64,000 nt of DNA from CAJCIS01 sp965276755 (GTDB lineage: Bacteria > Pseudomonadota > Alphaproteobacteria > Acetobacterales > Acetobacteraceae). Where the stretch lies: positions 2,418,001 through 2,482,000 of the forward strand of contig OZ255625.1 of assembly GCA_965276755.1 (NCBI GenBank), read 5' to 3'. Position numbers and translations under genes: made by a program. The notes under the pieces were generated by a model. The model saw only the letters and a program-made list of their open reading frames with translations. It ran no database searches and was not told the DNA's origin. Positions 1-7,484 of the stretch are shown piece after piece; position 1 is the stretch's first letter, and every line of letters begins with the position of its first letter.

Positions 1-610
1 CCAATGACGCAGCCTGCACGATCCCCGGCTGCCCAGCCTCGCTGCGGTTGACAAGCCCGAGCAAAGCGTCATCCCCGCCGACGAGTGCCACGACCGTGGG
101 CGTGTCGGCAACACCAACGATCCGCGGCAACACGGCGTCAGGCAGCGCTGCATGCAGTACGGCCGGCCCATCGAAGCTCGCGGCAGAGGTTGGATCGGGC
201 AGCACAATTGCATGTGCCGCAATGAATTGAGCGATCGCAGCGCCTGGCCGAATGGCAGCGCCCGCCTTGCCGATGAGAACGAAAGGGTCCGCACCCAGCG
301 CCACGATTGTTCCGCCGCGAATGAGATGTTCCGCAGCCAGACTGTCGATCGCCGGCGCTTCGGCAACCAGCACGTCAGCGCGCGCGCGATGGCGGATCAG
401 CGCTGCCTGCCCATCCGGCGAGCCCACCAATACATGCACCTCAACACCGCTCGCCGCCGTGTAGCGTGATGCCACGTCGCGCAACGGCGCCTGCATCGCC
501 GGCGTGCAATAGAGCACGACATCGGGTGCAGGGCTGTCCCATGCACGCGCAGGAATGGCAGTTGACGCGAGGAGCGCGGCTAAAAGGCAGGCATTTGCAA
601 GGCGTATCAT
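1..610 (-). CDS. ModA-like periplasmic substrate-binding protein (3' end outside window)
   Basis: The reverse strand is open from an ATG at 610 to the window edge, about 203 codons, so the C-terminus is missing. The product starts with a signal peptide (MIRLANACLLAALLAST, cleavage near ARA-WD) and continues with PDVVLYCTPAMQAPLRDVAS and a GVEVHVLVGSPDGQ segment. This is the layout of molybdate/tungstate ABC-transporter binding proteins (ModA): a first beta strand, then a small-residue helix that helps bind the oxyanion. It would act in the periplasm, delivering ligand to an inner-membrane permease. No transporter partner is visible in the window. The start has no strong ribosome binding site. 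Family assignment is by pattern, so another type II binding protein remains possible. Confidence 0.6.
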   Translation of the reverse strand, partial: MIRLANACLLAALLASTAIPARAWDSPAPDVVLYCTPAMQAPLRDVASRYTAASGVEVHVLVGSPDGQAALIRHRARADVLVAEAPAIDSLAAEHLIRGGTIVALGADPFVLIGKAGAAIRPGAAIAQFIAAHAIVLPDPTSAASFDGPAVLHAALPDAVLPRIVGVADTPTVVALVGGDDALLGLVNRSEAGQPGIVQAASL

Positions 611-755
611 CCGCGCATGTTCGGCGGTTCGTGGGCGAAGGTTACGCGAAGTGACGAAGGAAGTTTGGGGGAGATGTGTGTTCAAGTGGGCACGTTGGTA
701 ACACTTCACCGGGCACGTTGGTAACAGTCCAGATTGTCGGTTTGGAGGACCGGCG

Positions 756-1932
756 ATGGTTTGGGTGGAACAAACGGTCATGGATCAGCGGCTTTGCTTT
801 GTTCTCTCGTGTATTCGCGGCGACGAGCTGATGAGCGTGCTATGTCTTCGGCACGCGATCAGCCGCAAGACCGGCTACAAATGGCTGGGCCGCTATCGAG
901 CGTATGGCGCGGCCGGTTTGGCGGACCATTCCTCGGCCCGGCTGAGCCATCCGCCCGCATCGGCTGCACCTGAGGTGGCCGCGGCGATCCTGGCTTTGCG
1001 GGACAAGCGGCCAAGCTGGGGCCCGGCCAAGCTGCGGAGCGCTCTGTTGCGGGACAATCCCGCGATGGTGTTTCCGGCCGTGAGCACGATTGGCGATCTG
1101 CTGACCCGCCAGGGCCGGGTTGTGGCACGCCCGCGCCGTCCGCCGCGCGTCTCTTCGCTGGGTCCTGTGGTCGAACCGCTGGCTGCCAACGACAGCTGGG
1201 CGGCCGATTTCAAAGGCTGGTGGCGCACCCTGGATGGCGTGCGGTGCGAGCCGCTGACGGTCACTGATGGCTACAGCCGCTTCATCCTTGTCAACCATGC
1301 TGTGGCGCGGCCGACCTTTGCCGAGATCAAGCCGTTGTTCATCGCCGCTTTCAGGAAGTGCGGCCTGCCGGTGGCGCTGCGCACGGATAATGGCTCCCCC
1401 TTTGCCCACCGCGGCGGGCTGGCAGGTCTTACGCAATTTTCGGTATAGGCTTTTGACCCTGGGCATTTGGCCCGACCGCATTGTGCCTGGCCGGCCCGAT
1501 CAGAATGGCAAACACGAGCGGATGCATCGCACCCTGGAGGCGGAGGCAGCACGTCCGCGCGCGCCCACCGTGGCCTTGCAGCAGGCGACATTGGATGCCT
1601 GGCGCGAGGACTTCAACACGCAGCGGCCGCATCAGGCGCTGGACCAGCGCTGTCCGGCGGATCTCTACACACCCTCATCGCGGCCTTACGTGGAGGCCGG
1701 GCTGGCGTGGGTTTACCCGATCGACCACCAGGTCAAACGGGTGCGCGGCGATGGCTATATCTCGTGGCAGGACAACAAGCTTTACCTGACCGAGGCGCTA
1801 GCCGGCGAGACGGTTGCACTGGCCCGCAGGGACGATGGCGACTGGGCGATCCGCTTTCGCCAGTTCGACGTGGCGCGGGTGGGGGCTGAAAATGGGCAGC
1901 TCATTCGTTCCGGCCTAGCCCGTACGGGCTAG
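756..1932 (+). pseudogene. IS481-like DDE transposase, frameshifted
   Basis: The gene begins at the ATG at 756, with GGAGG seven bases upstream. The first frame runs to a stop at 1446-1448 and holds the N-terminal helix-turn-helix (ISRKTGYKWLGRYRAYG) and the first two catalytic aspartates (AADFKGW; RTDNGSPF). The catalytic glutamate (QNGKHERMHR) and C-terminal domain lie in the +1 frame, ending at 1932. Comparison with the intact relative at 4980-6218 places one extra A at about 1445: TCGGTATAGG where TCGGTATGG would restore a tryptophan. There is no slippery heptamer, so a mutation or assembly error is likelier than programmed frameshifting. Confidence 0.85.
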
Positions 1933-1948
1933 GCCGGAACGAATGAGC
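1899..1948. terminator. Perfect 50-bp palindrome at the transposase end
   Basis: The two 25-base arms (1899-1923 and 1924-1948) are exact reverse complements with no spacer. The transposase stop codon (TAG) lies inside the right arm. As RNA this forms a very stable hairpin, so it probably ends transposase transcription or blocks readthrough in either direction. There is no downstream T run. Confidence 0.7.
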
Positions 1949-2034
1949 AACTGTGTTACCAACGTGCCCGGTGAAGTGTTACCAACGTGCCCACTTGAAC
2001 ACACATCTCCCCCAGCCTTCCTTACTTATGTGGC

Positions 2035-2526
2035 ATGCAGCCCATCCACGTCAGCCACAGCATCACCGGCCTGACCTATTCAGTATCCTCGTCCCCCTCC
2101 GCCCTTCCCCCCGTCCTGCTGCGTGACCTTCTGGCAGCCTGGGAAAGTGCGAGGCAAGCGGCGCTGAATGGCCAAGCGGGCAACACGCCACGCGCCTTCA
2201 GCTTCGCCCGCCCCGATGGCGGCACGACCAACCTGGCGCTCGCCGATCGGGACGCGCAGTGCTGGGCGAATGCCATCGACAGGCGGCTGGACCTGGCAAG
2301 CCTCTACGGACTTTCGGTGTGCCTGCGGCTGCTCGCGCTGGTCGATCTTCTGGCGCGCACGCCGTGGGCGCAGGCGCGGGTCAGGCTGGCTGGCGGCGGG
2401 GCGGAACTCGATCCTGCATTATTGCGGCTTGCGGCCCGTGCCAAGCTGACCGATGACGCATGCTTCGATGAGGAGGCGTTGCGGCAGGGCCTCACCGCAC
2501 CCATCGTGCAGACGCGCAACACCTGA
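2035..2526 (+). CDS. Conserved-looking hypothetical protein (163 aa)
   Basis: An uninterrupted frame with codon use like its neighbours encodes 163 residues. The N-terminus (MQPIHVSHSITGLTYSV) is followed by a helix-rich, alanine- and leucine-rich body with no signal peptide, no membrane span and no recognised catalytic motif. It lies just outside the right end of IS A, only about 20 bp from the inverted repeat, so its native promoter may have been displaced. The lipoprotein gene at 2555 follows by 28 bp on the same strand, suggesting co-transcription. I do not recognise the family; it may be lineage-restricted. Confidence 0.6.
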   Translation: MQPIHVSHSITGLTYSVSSSPSALPPVLLRDLLAAWESARQAALNGQAGNTPRAFSFARPDGGTTNLALADRDAQCWANAIDRRLDLASLYGLSVCLRLLALVDLLARTPWAQARVRLAGGGAELDPALLRLAARAKLTDDACFDEEALRQGLTAPIVQTRNT

Positions 2527-2554
2527 GCCAAACCCCAAAAGAGACTCTCAGATC

Positions 2555-2881
2555 ATGATCGCCCAACTTGACCGCGTGGTCCTGCCGCTCCTGGCCCTGC
2601 TTCTGACCGCGCCGGCGCTGAGCGGCTGCGGCATGTATACGCGCCCGACCAGCGAGGATCGCGAGGCCCGGCAGGATTGCAATGCCGAGGCTGATCGCGT
2701 TTACGCGGCGCGCAACCGCTATCAGCTCTCCGAACGCAATTCGGCCGACTCGCCCTATGCCGGCAACACCTTGCCGTCCAACCCGACTGCGGGGCTGTCG
2801 GACCAATATGCGCAAGACCGGCTGGTCGATAATTGCCTGGCCCGCGGCGGCGTGGACTCGCCAGGCCCCGCGCCCCGCTAA
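2555..2881 (+). CDS. Small outer-membrane-type lipoprotein
   Basis: The 108-residue product begins with a lipoprotein signal sequence: MIAQLDRVV, a hydrophobic LPLLALLLTAPA stretch and the lipobox LSGC, so the mature protein would start at Cys28 and be lipid-anchored. Asp is not at position +2 (Gly-Met follow), which favours outer-membrane sorting. The mature part is short and polar (SEDREARQDCNAEADRVYAARNR) and has two further cysteines that could pair. No enzymatic motif is visible. It sits in a same-strand run with the genes at 2035 and 2908. The ATG at 2555 was chosen because upstream in-frame starts would place non-coding-like sequence before the signal peptide. Confidence 0.75.
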   Translation: MIAQLDRVVLPLLALLLTAPALSGCGMYTRPTSEDREARQDCNAEADRVYAARNRYQLSERNSADSPYAGNTLPSNPTAGLSDQYAQDRLVDNCLARGGVDSPGPAPR

Positions 2882-2907
2882 TTGCTCCATCTGAAGGATT
2901 GCCGAAC

Positions 2908-3258
2908 ATGAGCCGCATAATGCGCACCGAAGCCAGCGCCATCTTCTCGCGCGCTGTCGAGTATCACGGCTTTGTCTATACGCAGGGCCTTGTGCCGCGA
3001 AACCCGGAGAGCGGAATCGCCGAACAGGTGCGCGACGTGCTGGCGCAGATCGACGAGGTTCTGGAGCTGCATGGCACCGACACCACGCGGCTGCTGCAAG
3101 CGCAGATCTGGCTCAAGAACATCGATGACCGGGCAGCTTTGAACGAGGCGTGGTCGGCCTGGCTGCCGGAGGGCCAGGCACCGGCGCGGGCGCTGGTTCA
3201 GGCGGTGCTGGCGGACCCGCGCTGGCTGGTGGAGATCATGGTGACCGCCTGCAAGTAA
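2908..3258 (+). CDS. RidA/YjgF/UK114 family protein
   Basis: The 116-residue protein has the RidA-like fold signature: a first strand with VEYHGFVYTQGLVPRNPESGIAEQ, the helix VRDVLAQIDEVLELHG, then LLQAQIWLKNIDDRAALNEAW and a C-terminal strand ending in MVTACK. RidA-type proteins are small trimeric cytoplasmic proteins; the archetype hydrolyses reactive enamine/imine intermediates of amino-acid metabolism. The arginine that RidA proper uses to hold the carboxylate (usually in a C-terminal CxxR context) is not obvious here, so this is probably a divergent subgroup with unknown substrate. AAGGA upstream of the ATG supports the start. It ends a short same-strand run with the hypothetical and lipoprotein genes. 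Confidence 0.85.
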   Translation: MSRIMRTEASAIFSRAVEYHGFVYTQGLVPRNPESGIAEQVRDVLAQIDEVLELHGTDTTRLLQAQIWLKNIDDRAALNEAWSAWLPEGQAPARALVQAVLADPRWLVEIMVTACK

Positions 3259-3514
3259 AGAAATAATATTGTTTCATGTATAGGCAGTGTCTCGATAGAT
3301 ACAGCGTTGCACTTCTGTCACGTCGAGAAGCCACATATATACGATATCGCGATGATCTCATCTCTTAGGACCGGGAACCTAAGATGTCCGGTTATACACA
3401 TGCAGATCGTGGCTAACTGAGCATTTTGTCTCGTGGCTGTGAGGGGAACACTTGCCACGATTGCAACCGCGTTGTTAGCGACTGTCTCGGGTTCACGCAG
3501 ACCAAGGGCATCGC

Positions 3515-4237
3515 ATGCTTCAAGCCGGACGCAAGGCACTGCTTTCAGCGCTGTTTTTCGCGCTTACAGCCCAGGCGGCCCCCGGTGTTGCATTCGGCAG
3601 AAGTATTCACGGCAAATACAGCCATTCACATGCGCGGCGAATCAGCAGCCACGCCGGCTACGGCGCCCGGGTGATCCAATGCGTGGCCTTCGCCAAGCAG
3701 GATGCGGGCATCGACATCTCCGGCAACGCGCGGGATTGGTGGTCCAATGCCGCCGGGATTTATGAGCGCGGTCAGCGCCCTGAAATCGGCAGCGTGCTGA
3801 GCTTCCGCGCCAATGGACGCATGCCGCTGGGCCACGTCGCGGTCGTAGCAGGCGTGGCCGATAGCCGCACGATCACGATCGACCAGGCGCATTGGAACAG
3901 CCGCGGTATCACGCGCGACATCGAGGTCAAGGACGTCTCCGACGACAATGACTGGTCGGCAGTGCGCGTGCAGTTGGCCCATGAGGGCGCTTTCGGCAGC
4001 ATCTATCCAACCCACGGCTTCATCTACGCCCGGCCGGACGCAGGCGGTGCCGTGCAGGTCGCCGCCGGCGGCAAGGCGCGGGACGAGATGGTGGTGACCG
4101 CGGGCTCGGAGGTTTCGCGTGTCGTGCAGCGTACTCCTGTCACCCTGGAGGTGGCCGCGGCGCCGGCGGCGACCCGGGGGCTGGATTTGCGCGTGGATGA
4201 GATTGCCTCCGATGCGCCGGATCGCGACTTCCGCTGA
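3515..4237 (+). CDS. Secreted CHAP-domain amidase/peptidase
   Basis: The 240-residue product begins with a signal peptide (MLQAGRKALLSALFFALTAQA). A CHAP domain follows: the catalytic Cys is in VIQCVAFAKQ (about residue 56), then NARDWW, the catalytic His in LGHVAVV (about residue 107), and a polar residue in DQAHWN. CHAP enzymes cleave peptidoglycan peptide cross-links or amide bonds in the cell envelope. The C-terminal 70 residues are low-complexity and probably unstructured. The 256-bp upstream region holds a small inverted repeat (CTTAGG/CCTAAG at about 3364-3384) but no clear promoter. The next gene is convergent. Confidence 0.85.
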   Translation: MLQAGRKALLSALFFALTAQAAPGVAFGRSIHGKYSHSHARRISSHAGYGARVIQCVAFAKQDAGIDISGNARDWWSNAAGIYERGQRPEIGSVLSFRANGRMPLGHVAVVAGVADSRTITIDQAHWNSRGITRDIEVKDVSDDNDWSAVRVQLAHEGAFGSIYPTHGFIYARPDAGGAVQVAAGGKARDEMVVTAGSEVSRVVQRTPVTLEVAAAPAATRGLDLRVDEIASDAPDRDFR

Positions 4238-4338
4238 TCGGGCAGCCGGGCCGATCCCGGCTGGAAGCGTGCCTTAGGGCAGAATCGGAAATAAGTGCGT
4301 CGGCACCCCGATAAAGCTGCCCGTCTAAACAATGACTT

Positions 4339-4387
4339 AGGGCTTGTTCGACGCCGCACTCATAGCGATAATTGTCGAACAAGCCCT
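4339..4387. terminator. Inverted repeat between convergent genes
   Basis: AGGGCTTGTTCGAC at 4339-4352 is exactly complemented at 4374-4387, with a 21-bp loop. The right arm touches the stop codon of the minus-strand gene at 4387, so it could terminate both converging transcripts. There is no T run. A remnant IS end is the alternative reading. Confidence 0.5.
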
Positions 4388-4746
4388 TAGCGAAAACGGT
4401 CGATGCGGGGTTCCGTCCTGGGCCGTTCCGTAGGCACGCCCGCGCCGATCGGGCGCCTGGGCGCGGCATCTGGCGTCCAGGAGGCGGGCGGCACGGGCGC
4501 GCGCACCGTGACAGGCGCCCCCTTTGCGGGAGAGCGGCCGAGGCTTTCCGGCTCGGGCAGGCGCAGCACCAGCGCCCTGATTTCGCCCTGGATGTCTTCC
4601 ATGCGCGCCTCTATGGCTTCGAGCCGGCTTTTGAGGCCGAAGACGCTGAAGGGCATCATGACGAAGGCCAGGGTCATCATGACACCGGCGACGAGCAGGA
4701 GAAGCTGCGCCCACCAGGGCACCCAGTCGGGGATCGAGTCGGCCAT
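4387..4746 (-). CDS. Small single-span membrane protein with coiled-coil segment
   Basis: From the ATG at 4746 the product is 119 residues: MADSIPDWVPWWAQ, one strong transmembrane helix (LLLLVAGVMMTLAFVMMPFSV), then a heptad-like amphipathic stretch (LKSRLEAIEARMEDIQGEIRAL) and a proline/arginine-rich cytoplasmic tail. The topology suggests an inner-membrane anchor with a short coiled coil, perhaps for oligomerisation. An in-frame ATG eight codons upstream (4770) is possible, but 4746 begins with a more natural amphipathic N-terminus and has a weak AAGGGTG ahead of it. No family recognised. The transcript converges with the CHAP gene. Confidence 0.65.
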   Translation of the reverse strand: MADSIPDWVPWWAQLLLLVAGVMMTLAFVMMPFSVFGLKSRLEAIEARMEDIQGEIRALVLRLPEPESLGRSPAKGAPVTVRAPVPPASWTPDAAPRRPIGAGVPTERPRTEPRIDRFR

Positions 4747-4979
4747 GCCGACACCCTTACGCGAGGGCACCAGAAACTGACAAGAATTGGGTGGGATGTG
4801 CCATCCTGCCCGACGAGCAATCGCGTGACGCGAAAGACCGACGTAAAGTGGAGAGAAGACCTGGGGGAGATGTGACTGACGTATACGTCAGCCCCCTCGA
4901 TACAGACCGCCCACATAGGTGACACTCTAGACCGGGCACGTAGGTGACGGTGCTAAAATCGGGGCCTGGAGGAGCCCTG

Positions 4980-6218
4980 ATGCCCTGGACCGACCGCACT
5001 GAGATGGACGGACGGACGATTTTCATTGCCTCCTATCTTCAAGGGGAGGCGCCTCTGACGGTGATGTGTGCCCGCCATGGCATCAGCCGCAAGACGGATA
5101 GCAAATGGCTGGCGCGCTATCGTGCGGAGGGTCTCGCGGGTCTTCGCCCGCTGAGCTCGGCGCGCCACACTCAGAGCCACGCCATTGCACCCGCGGTGGC
5201 GGAGCGCCTGTTGACGCTGCGTGGCGAGTGCAAGACCTGGGGTCCGCGCAAGCTTCTGGCGCGTTTGGCGATGGATGATGCGACCCGCGCCGCGGCTCTG
5301 GACGATCCGGCCTTGGCTGTGCCGGCAACCGTATGGCCGGCTGCCAGCACGGTGGGCGATCTTTTGCGCCGCCATCATCTGACCAGGCAGCGTGCGCGCC
5401 GGCCGCCGCCAAGCGGCACCAAGGCGGCCCTGAGCCATCCCACTGGGCCTAATCAGAACTGGGCGATCGACTTCAAGGGCTGGTTTCGCACCGGTGATGG
5501 CGTACGCTGCGAACCGCTGACCCTGACCGACAGCTTCAGCCGCTATATTCTGGTCTGCAAGGCAATGCCGCAAATCACCACAGCCAACGTGCAGCCCGAA
5601 TTGATTGCGGCCTTCAGGGCGCATGGCATGCCGCAAGCGTTACGTTCGGACAACGGCAGTCCGTTTGCCAATGCCAATAGCCTGGCTGGGCTGACGCGTC
5701 TTTCGGTGTGGCTGCTGACGCTGAACATCTGGCCCGAGCGCATCGACCCTGGCCGGCCTGACCAGAACGGGCGGCATGAACGCATGCACCGCGTGCTGCA
5801 CGAGGATGCAGCCTGCCCGCCCTCTGCCACGCTAGCCTTGCAGCAGCAGCGGCTGGACACGTGGCGGGAGGGCTATAATACGTATCGTCCGCACGAAGCG
5901 CTTGGCCAGCTCTGCCCGGCGACGCTGTTTGCGCCTTCCGCGCGCGCCTACCCCGAAGAGAGTGTGGTGTGGGACTATCCTGCCGACCATCACCTCAGGT
6001 GCGTGAGTGCGAAGGGTTACATCAAGTGGCGCGATGGGGCGGTTTACCTGACCGAAGCCTTGCGCGGGCAGACCGTGGCGCTGGCGCAAGGCGATGATGG
6101 CGACTGGCGCATTCAGTTTCGTCAATTCGGTATGGCGGTGCTGTCGGATGCGACGGGCCACATCCGCCACGCCCGGCTGATCCGGCCCGCGAGCGCGCGG
6201 CCGACACCCGCGTGCTGA
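4980..6218 (+). CDS. IS481-like DDE transposase (intact)
   Basis: The 412-residue transposase catalyses movement of IS B. The N-terminal part has a helix-turn-helix (RHGISRKTDSKWLARYRAEG). The integrase core carries the DDE triad in IDFKGWFRT, RSDNGSPF and QNGRHERMHR, followed by a YNTYRPHEALGQ segment typical of IS481/IS3-like enzymes. The ATG at 4980 was chosen over one 12 codons upstream because GGAGGA sits eight bases before it. It is the only full-length transposase of this type here and could in principle act on the ends of IS A, but the end motifs differ. Confidence 0.93.
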   Translation: MPWTDRTEMDGRTIFIASYLQGEAPLTVMCARHGISRKTDSKWLARYRAEGLAGLRPLSSARHTQSHAIAPAVAERLLTLRGECKTWGPRKLLARLAMDDATRAAALDDPALAVPATVWPAASTVGDLLRRHHLTRQRARRPPPSGTKAALSHPTGPNQNWAIDFKGWFRTGDGVRCEPLTLTDSFSRYILVCKAMPQITTANVQPELIAAFRAHGMPQALRSDNGSPFANANSLAGLTRLSVWLLTLNIWPERIDPGRPDQNGRHERMHRVLHEDAACPPSATLALQQQRLDTWREGYNTYRPHEALGQLCPATLFAPSARAYPEESVVWDYPADHHLRCVSAKGYIKWRDGAVYLTEALRGQTVALAQGDDGDWRIQFRQFGMAVLSDATGHIRHARLIRPASARPTPAC

Positions 6219-6244
6219 CGGGGCTTACCGGCTTGATCGAGCGT

Positions 6245-6342
6245 GACGGCACGGCGCCTCGCCCTCAAGGACGCTGCGCGCCGCGCGAAGGGCGCGGTGG
6301 CCAAGCGGCCATCCTTGACCGCGCCGCGCCGTGCCGTCTTGT
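6245..6342. terminator. Nested inverted repeat after the IS B transposase
   Basis: The outer arms (ACGGCACGGCGC and GCGCCGTGCCGT) and inner arms (CAAGGA and TCCTTG), with further internal G/C pairing, form a long stem about 30 bp past the transposase stop and inside the IS. It occupies the same place as the 50-bp palindrome in IS A, so a terminator or anti-readthrough role is likely. Confidence 0.55.
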
Positions 6343-6494
6343 GGATTGTCAGGCCGGGACGAAGAAACAGCGCCCGAGCCGAACCAAGAAACACGTGAAC
6401 AAAGGGGGAAACTTGTCACCTACGTGCCCGGTCTAAAATGTCACCTATGTGCCCGCTTGAAGACCCCAGACCCCCCGTCATTTATTAAGGGCGC

Positions 6495-7448
6495 ATGAAT
6501 GCTATCCCGCCGATTCGCTATGACTGGACGCAGGAGGAGGTGGCGGCGCTGCTGGCGCTGCCCTTTCCCGAGCTACTGTATCGGGCGCAGGGGGTGCATC
6601 GGGCGCATCACGACCCTTTGCGAGTGCAGATCAGCACGCTGCTGTCGATCAAGACGGGCGGGTGCCCGGAGGATTGTGGGTATTGCCCGCAAAGCGCGGC
6701 TTATGAGACGGGCGTGGACGCCAGCAAGCTGATGGGGCTAGAGGCGGTGCTGGCGGAGGCGCGGGCGGCGCGGGAGGCGGGGGCCTCGCGGTTTTGCATG
6801 GGGGCGGCCTGGCGCAGCCCGAAGGATCGGGATCTGGATGCGGTTTGCGCAATGGTGGAGGGGGTGCGGGCGCTGGGGCTGCAGAGCTGCGTGACGCTGG
6901 GCATGCTGACCGGCGCGCAGGCGGCGCGGTTGGCGGATGCGGGGCTGAATTATTACAACCACAATCTTGATACGTCGCCCGAGTATTATGGGTCCGTGAT
7001 TACGACGCGGGTTTATCAGGATCGGCTTGATACGTTGGGGCATGTGCGCGATGCGGGAATTGCGGTGTGCTGCGGCGGGATTGTGGGGATGGGGGAGGAT
7101 GTTGGCGATCGGGCCGGGTTGATTGCGGCGCTGGCGGGTTTGCCCGCGCACCCGGAGAGCGTGCCGATCAATGCGCTGGTTCGGGTGGAGGGGACGCCGT
7201 TGGCTGAGAGTGCGCCGATCGATGCGATTGATTTCGTGCGGGTGATTGCGGCGGCGCGTGTGACGATGCCCGCGTCTTATGTGCGGCTGTCCGCGGGGCG
7301 GGAGGCGATGAGCGATGAGGCTCAGGCGTTGTGTTTTGTGGCAGGTGCGAACTCGATCTTTTATGGCGAGCGGCTACTGACCACAGCCAACCCCGCCGCG
7401 TCGCGCGATCGGTTGTTGTTGGCTCGTTTAGGTTTGGCTTTGGAGTAA
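6495..7448 (+). CDS. bioB: Biotin synthase
   Basis: BioB is a radical-SAM enzyme that inserts sulfur into dethiobiotin to make biotin. The 317-residue protein shows the [4Fe-4S] motif CPEDCGYC at Cys57/61/64, followed by PQSA, then the conserved segments CMGAAWRSPKDRD, YNHNLDTSPEYY and GGIVGMGE. The length is normal for the family. The ATG at 6495 follows AAGGGCGC, a weak ribosome binding site. The right end of IS B lies only about 35 bp upstream, so the native control region has been cut off and expression may depend on an outward promoter in the IS. bioA follows 36 bp downstream on the same strand. Confidence 0.97.
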   Translation: MNAIPPIRYDWTQEEVAALLALPFPELLYRAQGVHRAHHDPLRVQISTLLSIKTGGCPEDCGYCPQSAAYETGVDASKLMGLEAVLAEARAAREAGASRFCMGAAWRSPKDRDLDAVCAMVEGVRALGLQSCVTLGMLTGAQAARLADAGLNYYNHNLDTSPEYYGSVITTRVYQDRLDTLGHVRDAGIAVCCGGIVGMGEDVGDRAGLIAALAGLPAHPESVPINALVRVEGTPLAESAPIDAIDFVRVIAAARVTMPASYVRLSAGREAMSDEAQALCFVAGANSIFYGERLLTTANPAASRDRLLLARLGLALE

Positions 7449-7458
7449 AAGTTCTTTG

Positions 7459-7480
7459 GTTCTTTCTTTCAAGAAAGAAC
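7459..7480. repeat. Perfect hairpin in the bioB-bioA gap
   Basis: A 10-bp stem (GTTCTTTCTT and AAGAAAGAAC) with a 2-base loop lies between the bioB stop and the bioA start. It resembles the pyrimidine/purine arms of repeat B. It may tune readthrough into bioA. Confidence 0.6.
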
Positions 7481-7484
7481 ATTC

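Larger units (their letters stand above)
666..2014 (+). mobile_element. IS481-like insertion sequence A
   Basis: Bases 666-726 and 1954-2014 form a perfect 61-bp inverted repeat. Each end holds two tandem copies of a GGGCACGTTGGTAACA-type motif about 22 bp apart, a likely transposase-binding array. A TGTTCAAG start inside the repeat fits the TGT ends of the IS481 family. The outermost bases (TGGGGGAGATGTG) are identical to the core of the genome's repeat A, so the true IS tip may lie at about 677-679 and 2001-2003, with the element sitting between two repeat A halves. The enclosed transposase is frameshifted, so the copy is probably immobile unless supplied in trans. Confidence 0.85.
4902..6461 (+). 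mobile_element. IS481-like insertion sequence B
   Basis: The ends carry imperfect inverted repeats of about 45-50 bp (left about 4902-4948, right about 6414-6461). Each contains two tandem motifs, CACATAGGTGACA and GGGCACGTAGGTGAC, spaced like those of IS A but different in sequence, so A and B are related but distinct elements. One intact transposase is enclosed. The element lies inside a copy of repeat A. A target duplication could not be defined because the flanks are repetitive. Confidence 0.85.
4861..6486. repeat. Repeat A copy split by IS B
   Basis: The left half (4861-4897) reads CTGGGGGAGATGTG, then a perfect 14-bp palindrome (TGACGTATACGTCA), then CCCCC. The right half resumes at about 6463 with CCAGACCCCCCGTCATTTATT. 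The same TGACGTATACGTC-type palindrome occurs in the repeat A copy at 37572-37683. The IS481-like element B lies exactly between the two halves. Confidence 0.75.

Noticed and set aside
6461..6495. Biotin-responsive riboswitch or BioR operator upstream of bioB
   Set aside because: Only about 35 bp of repeat A remnant separate the IS end from the gene and no palindromic TTATMTATAA-type box is present.
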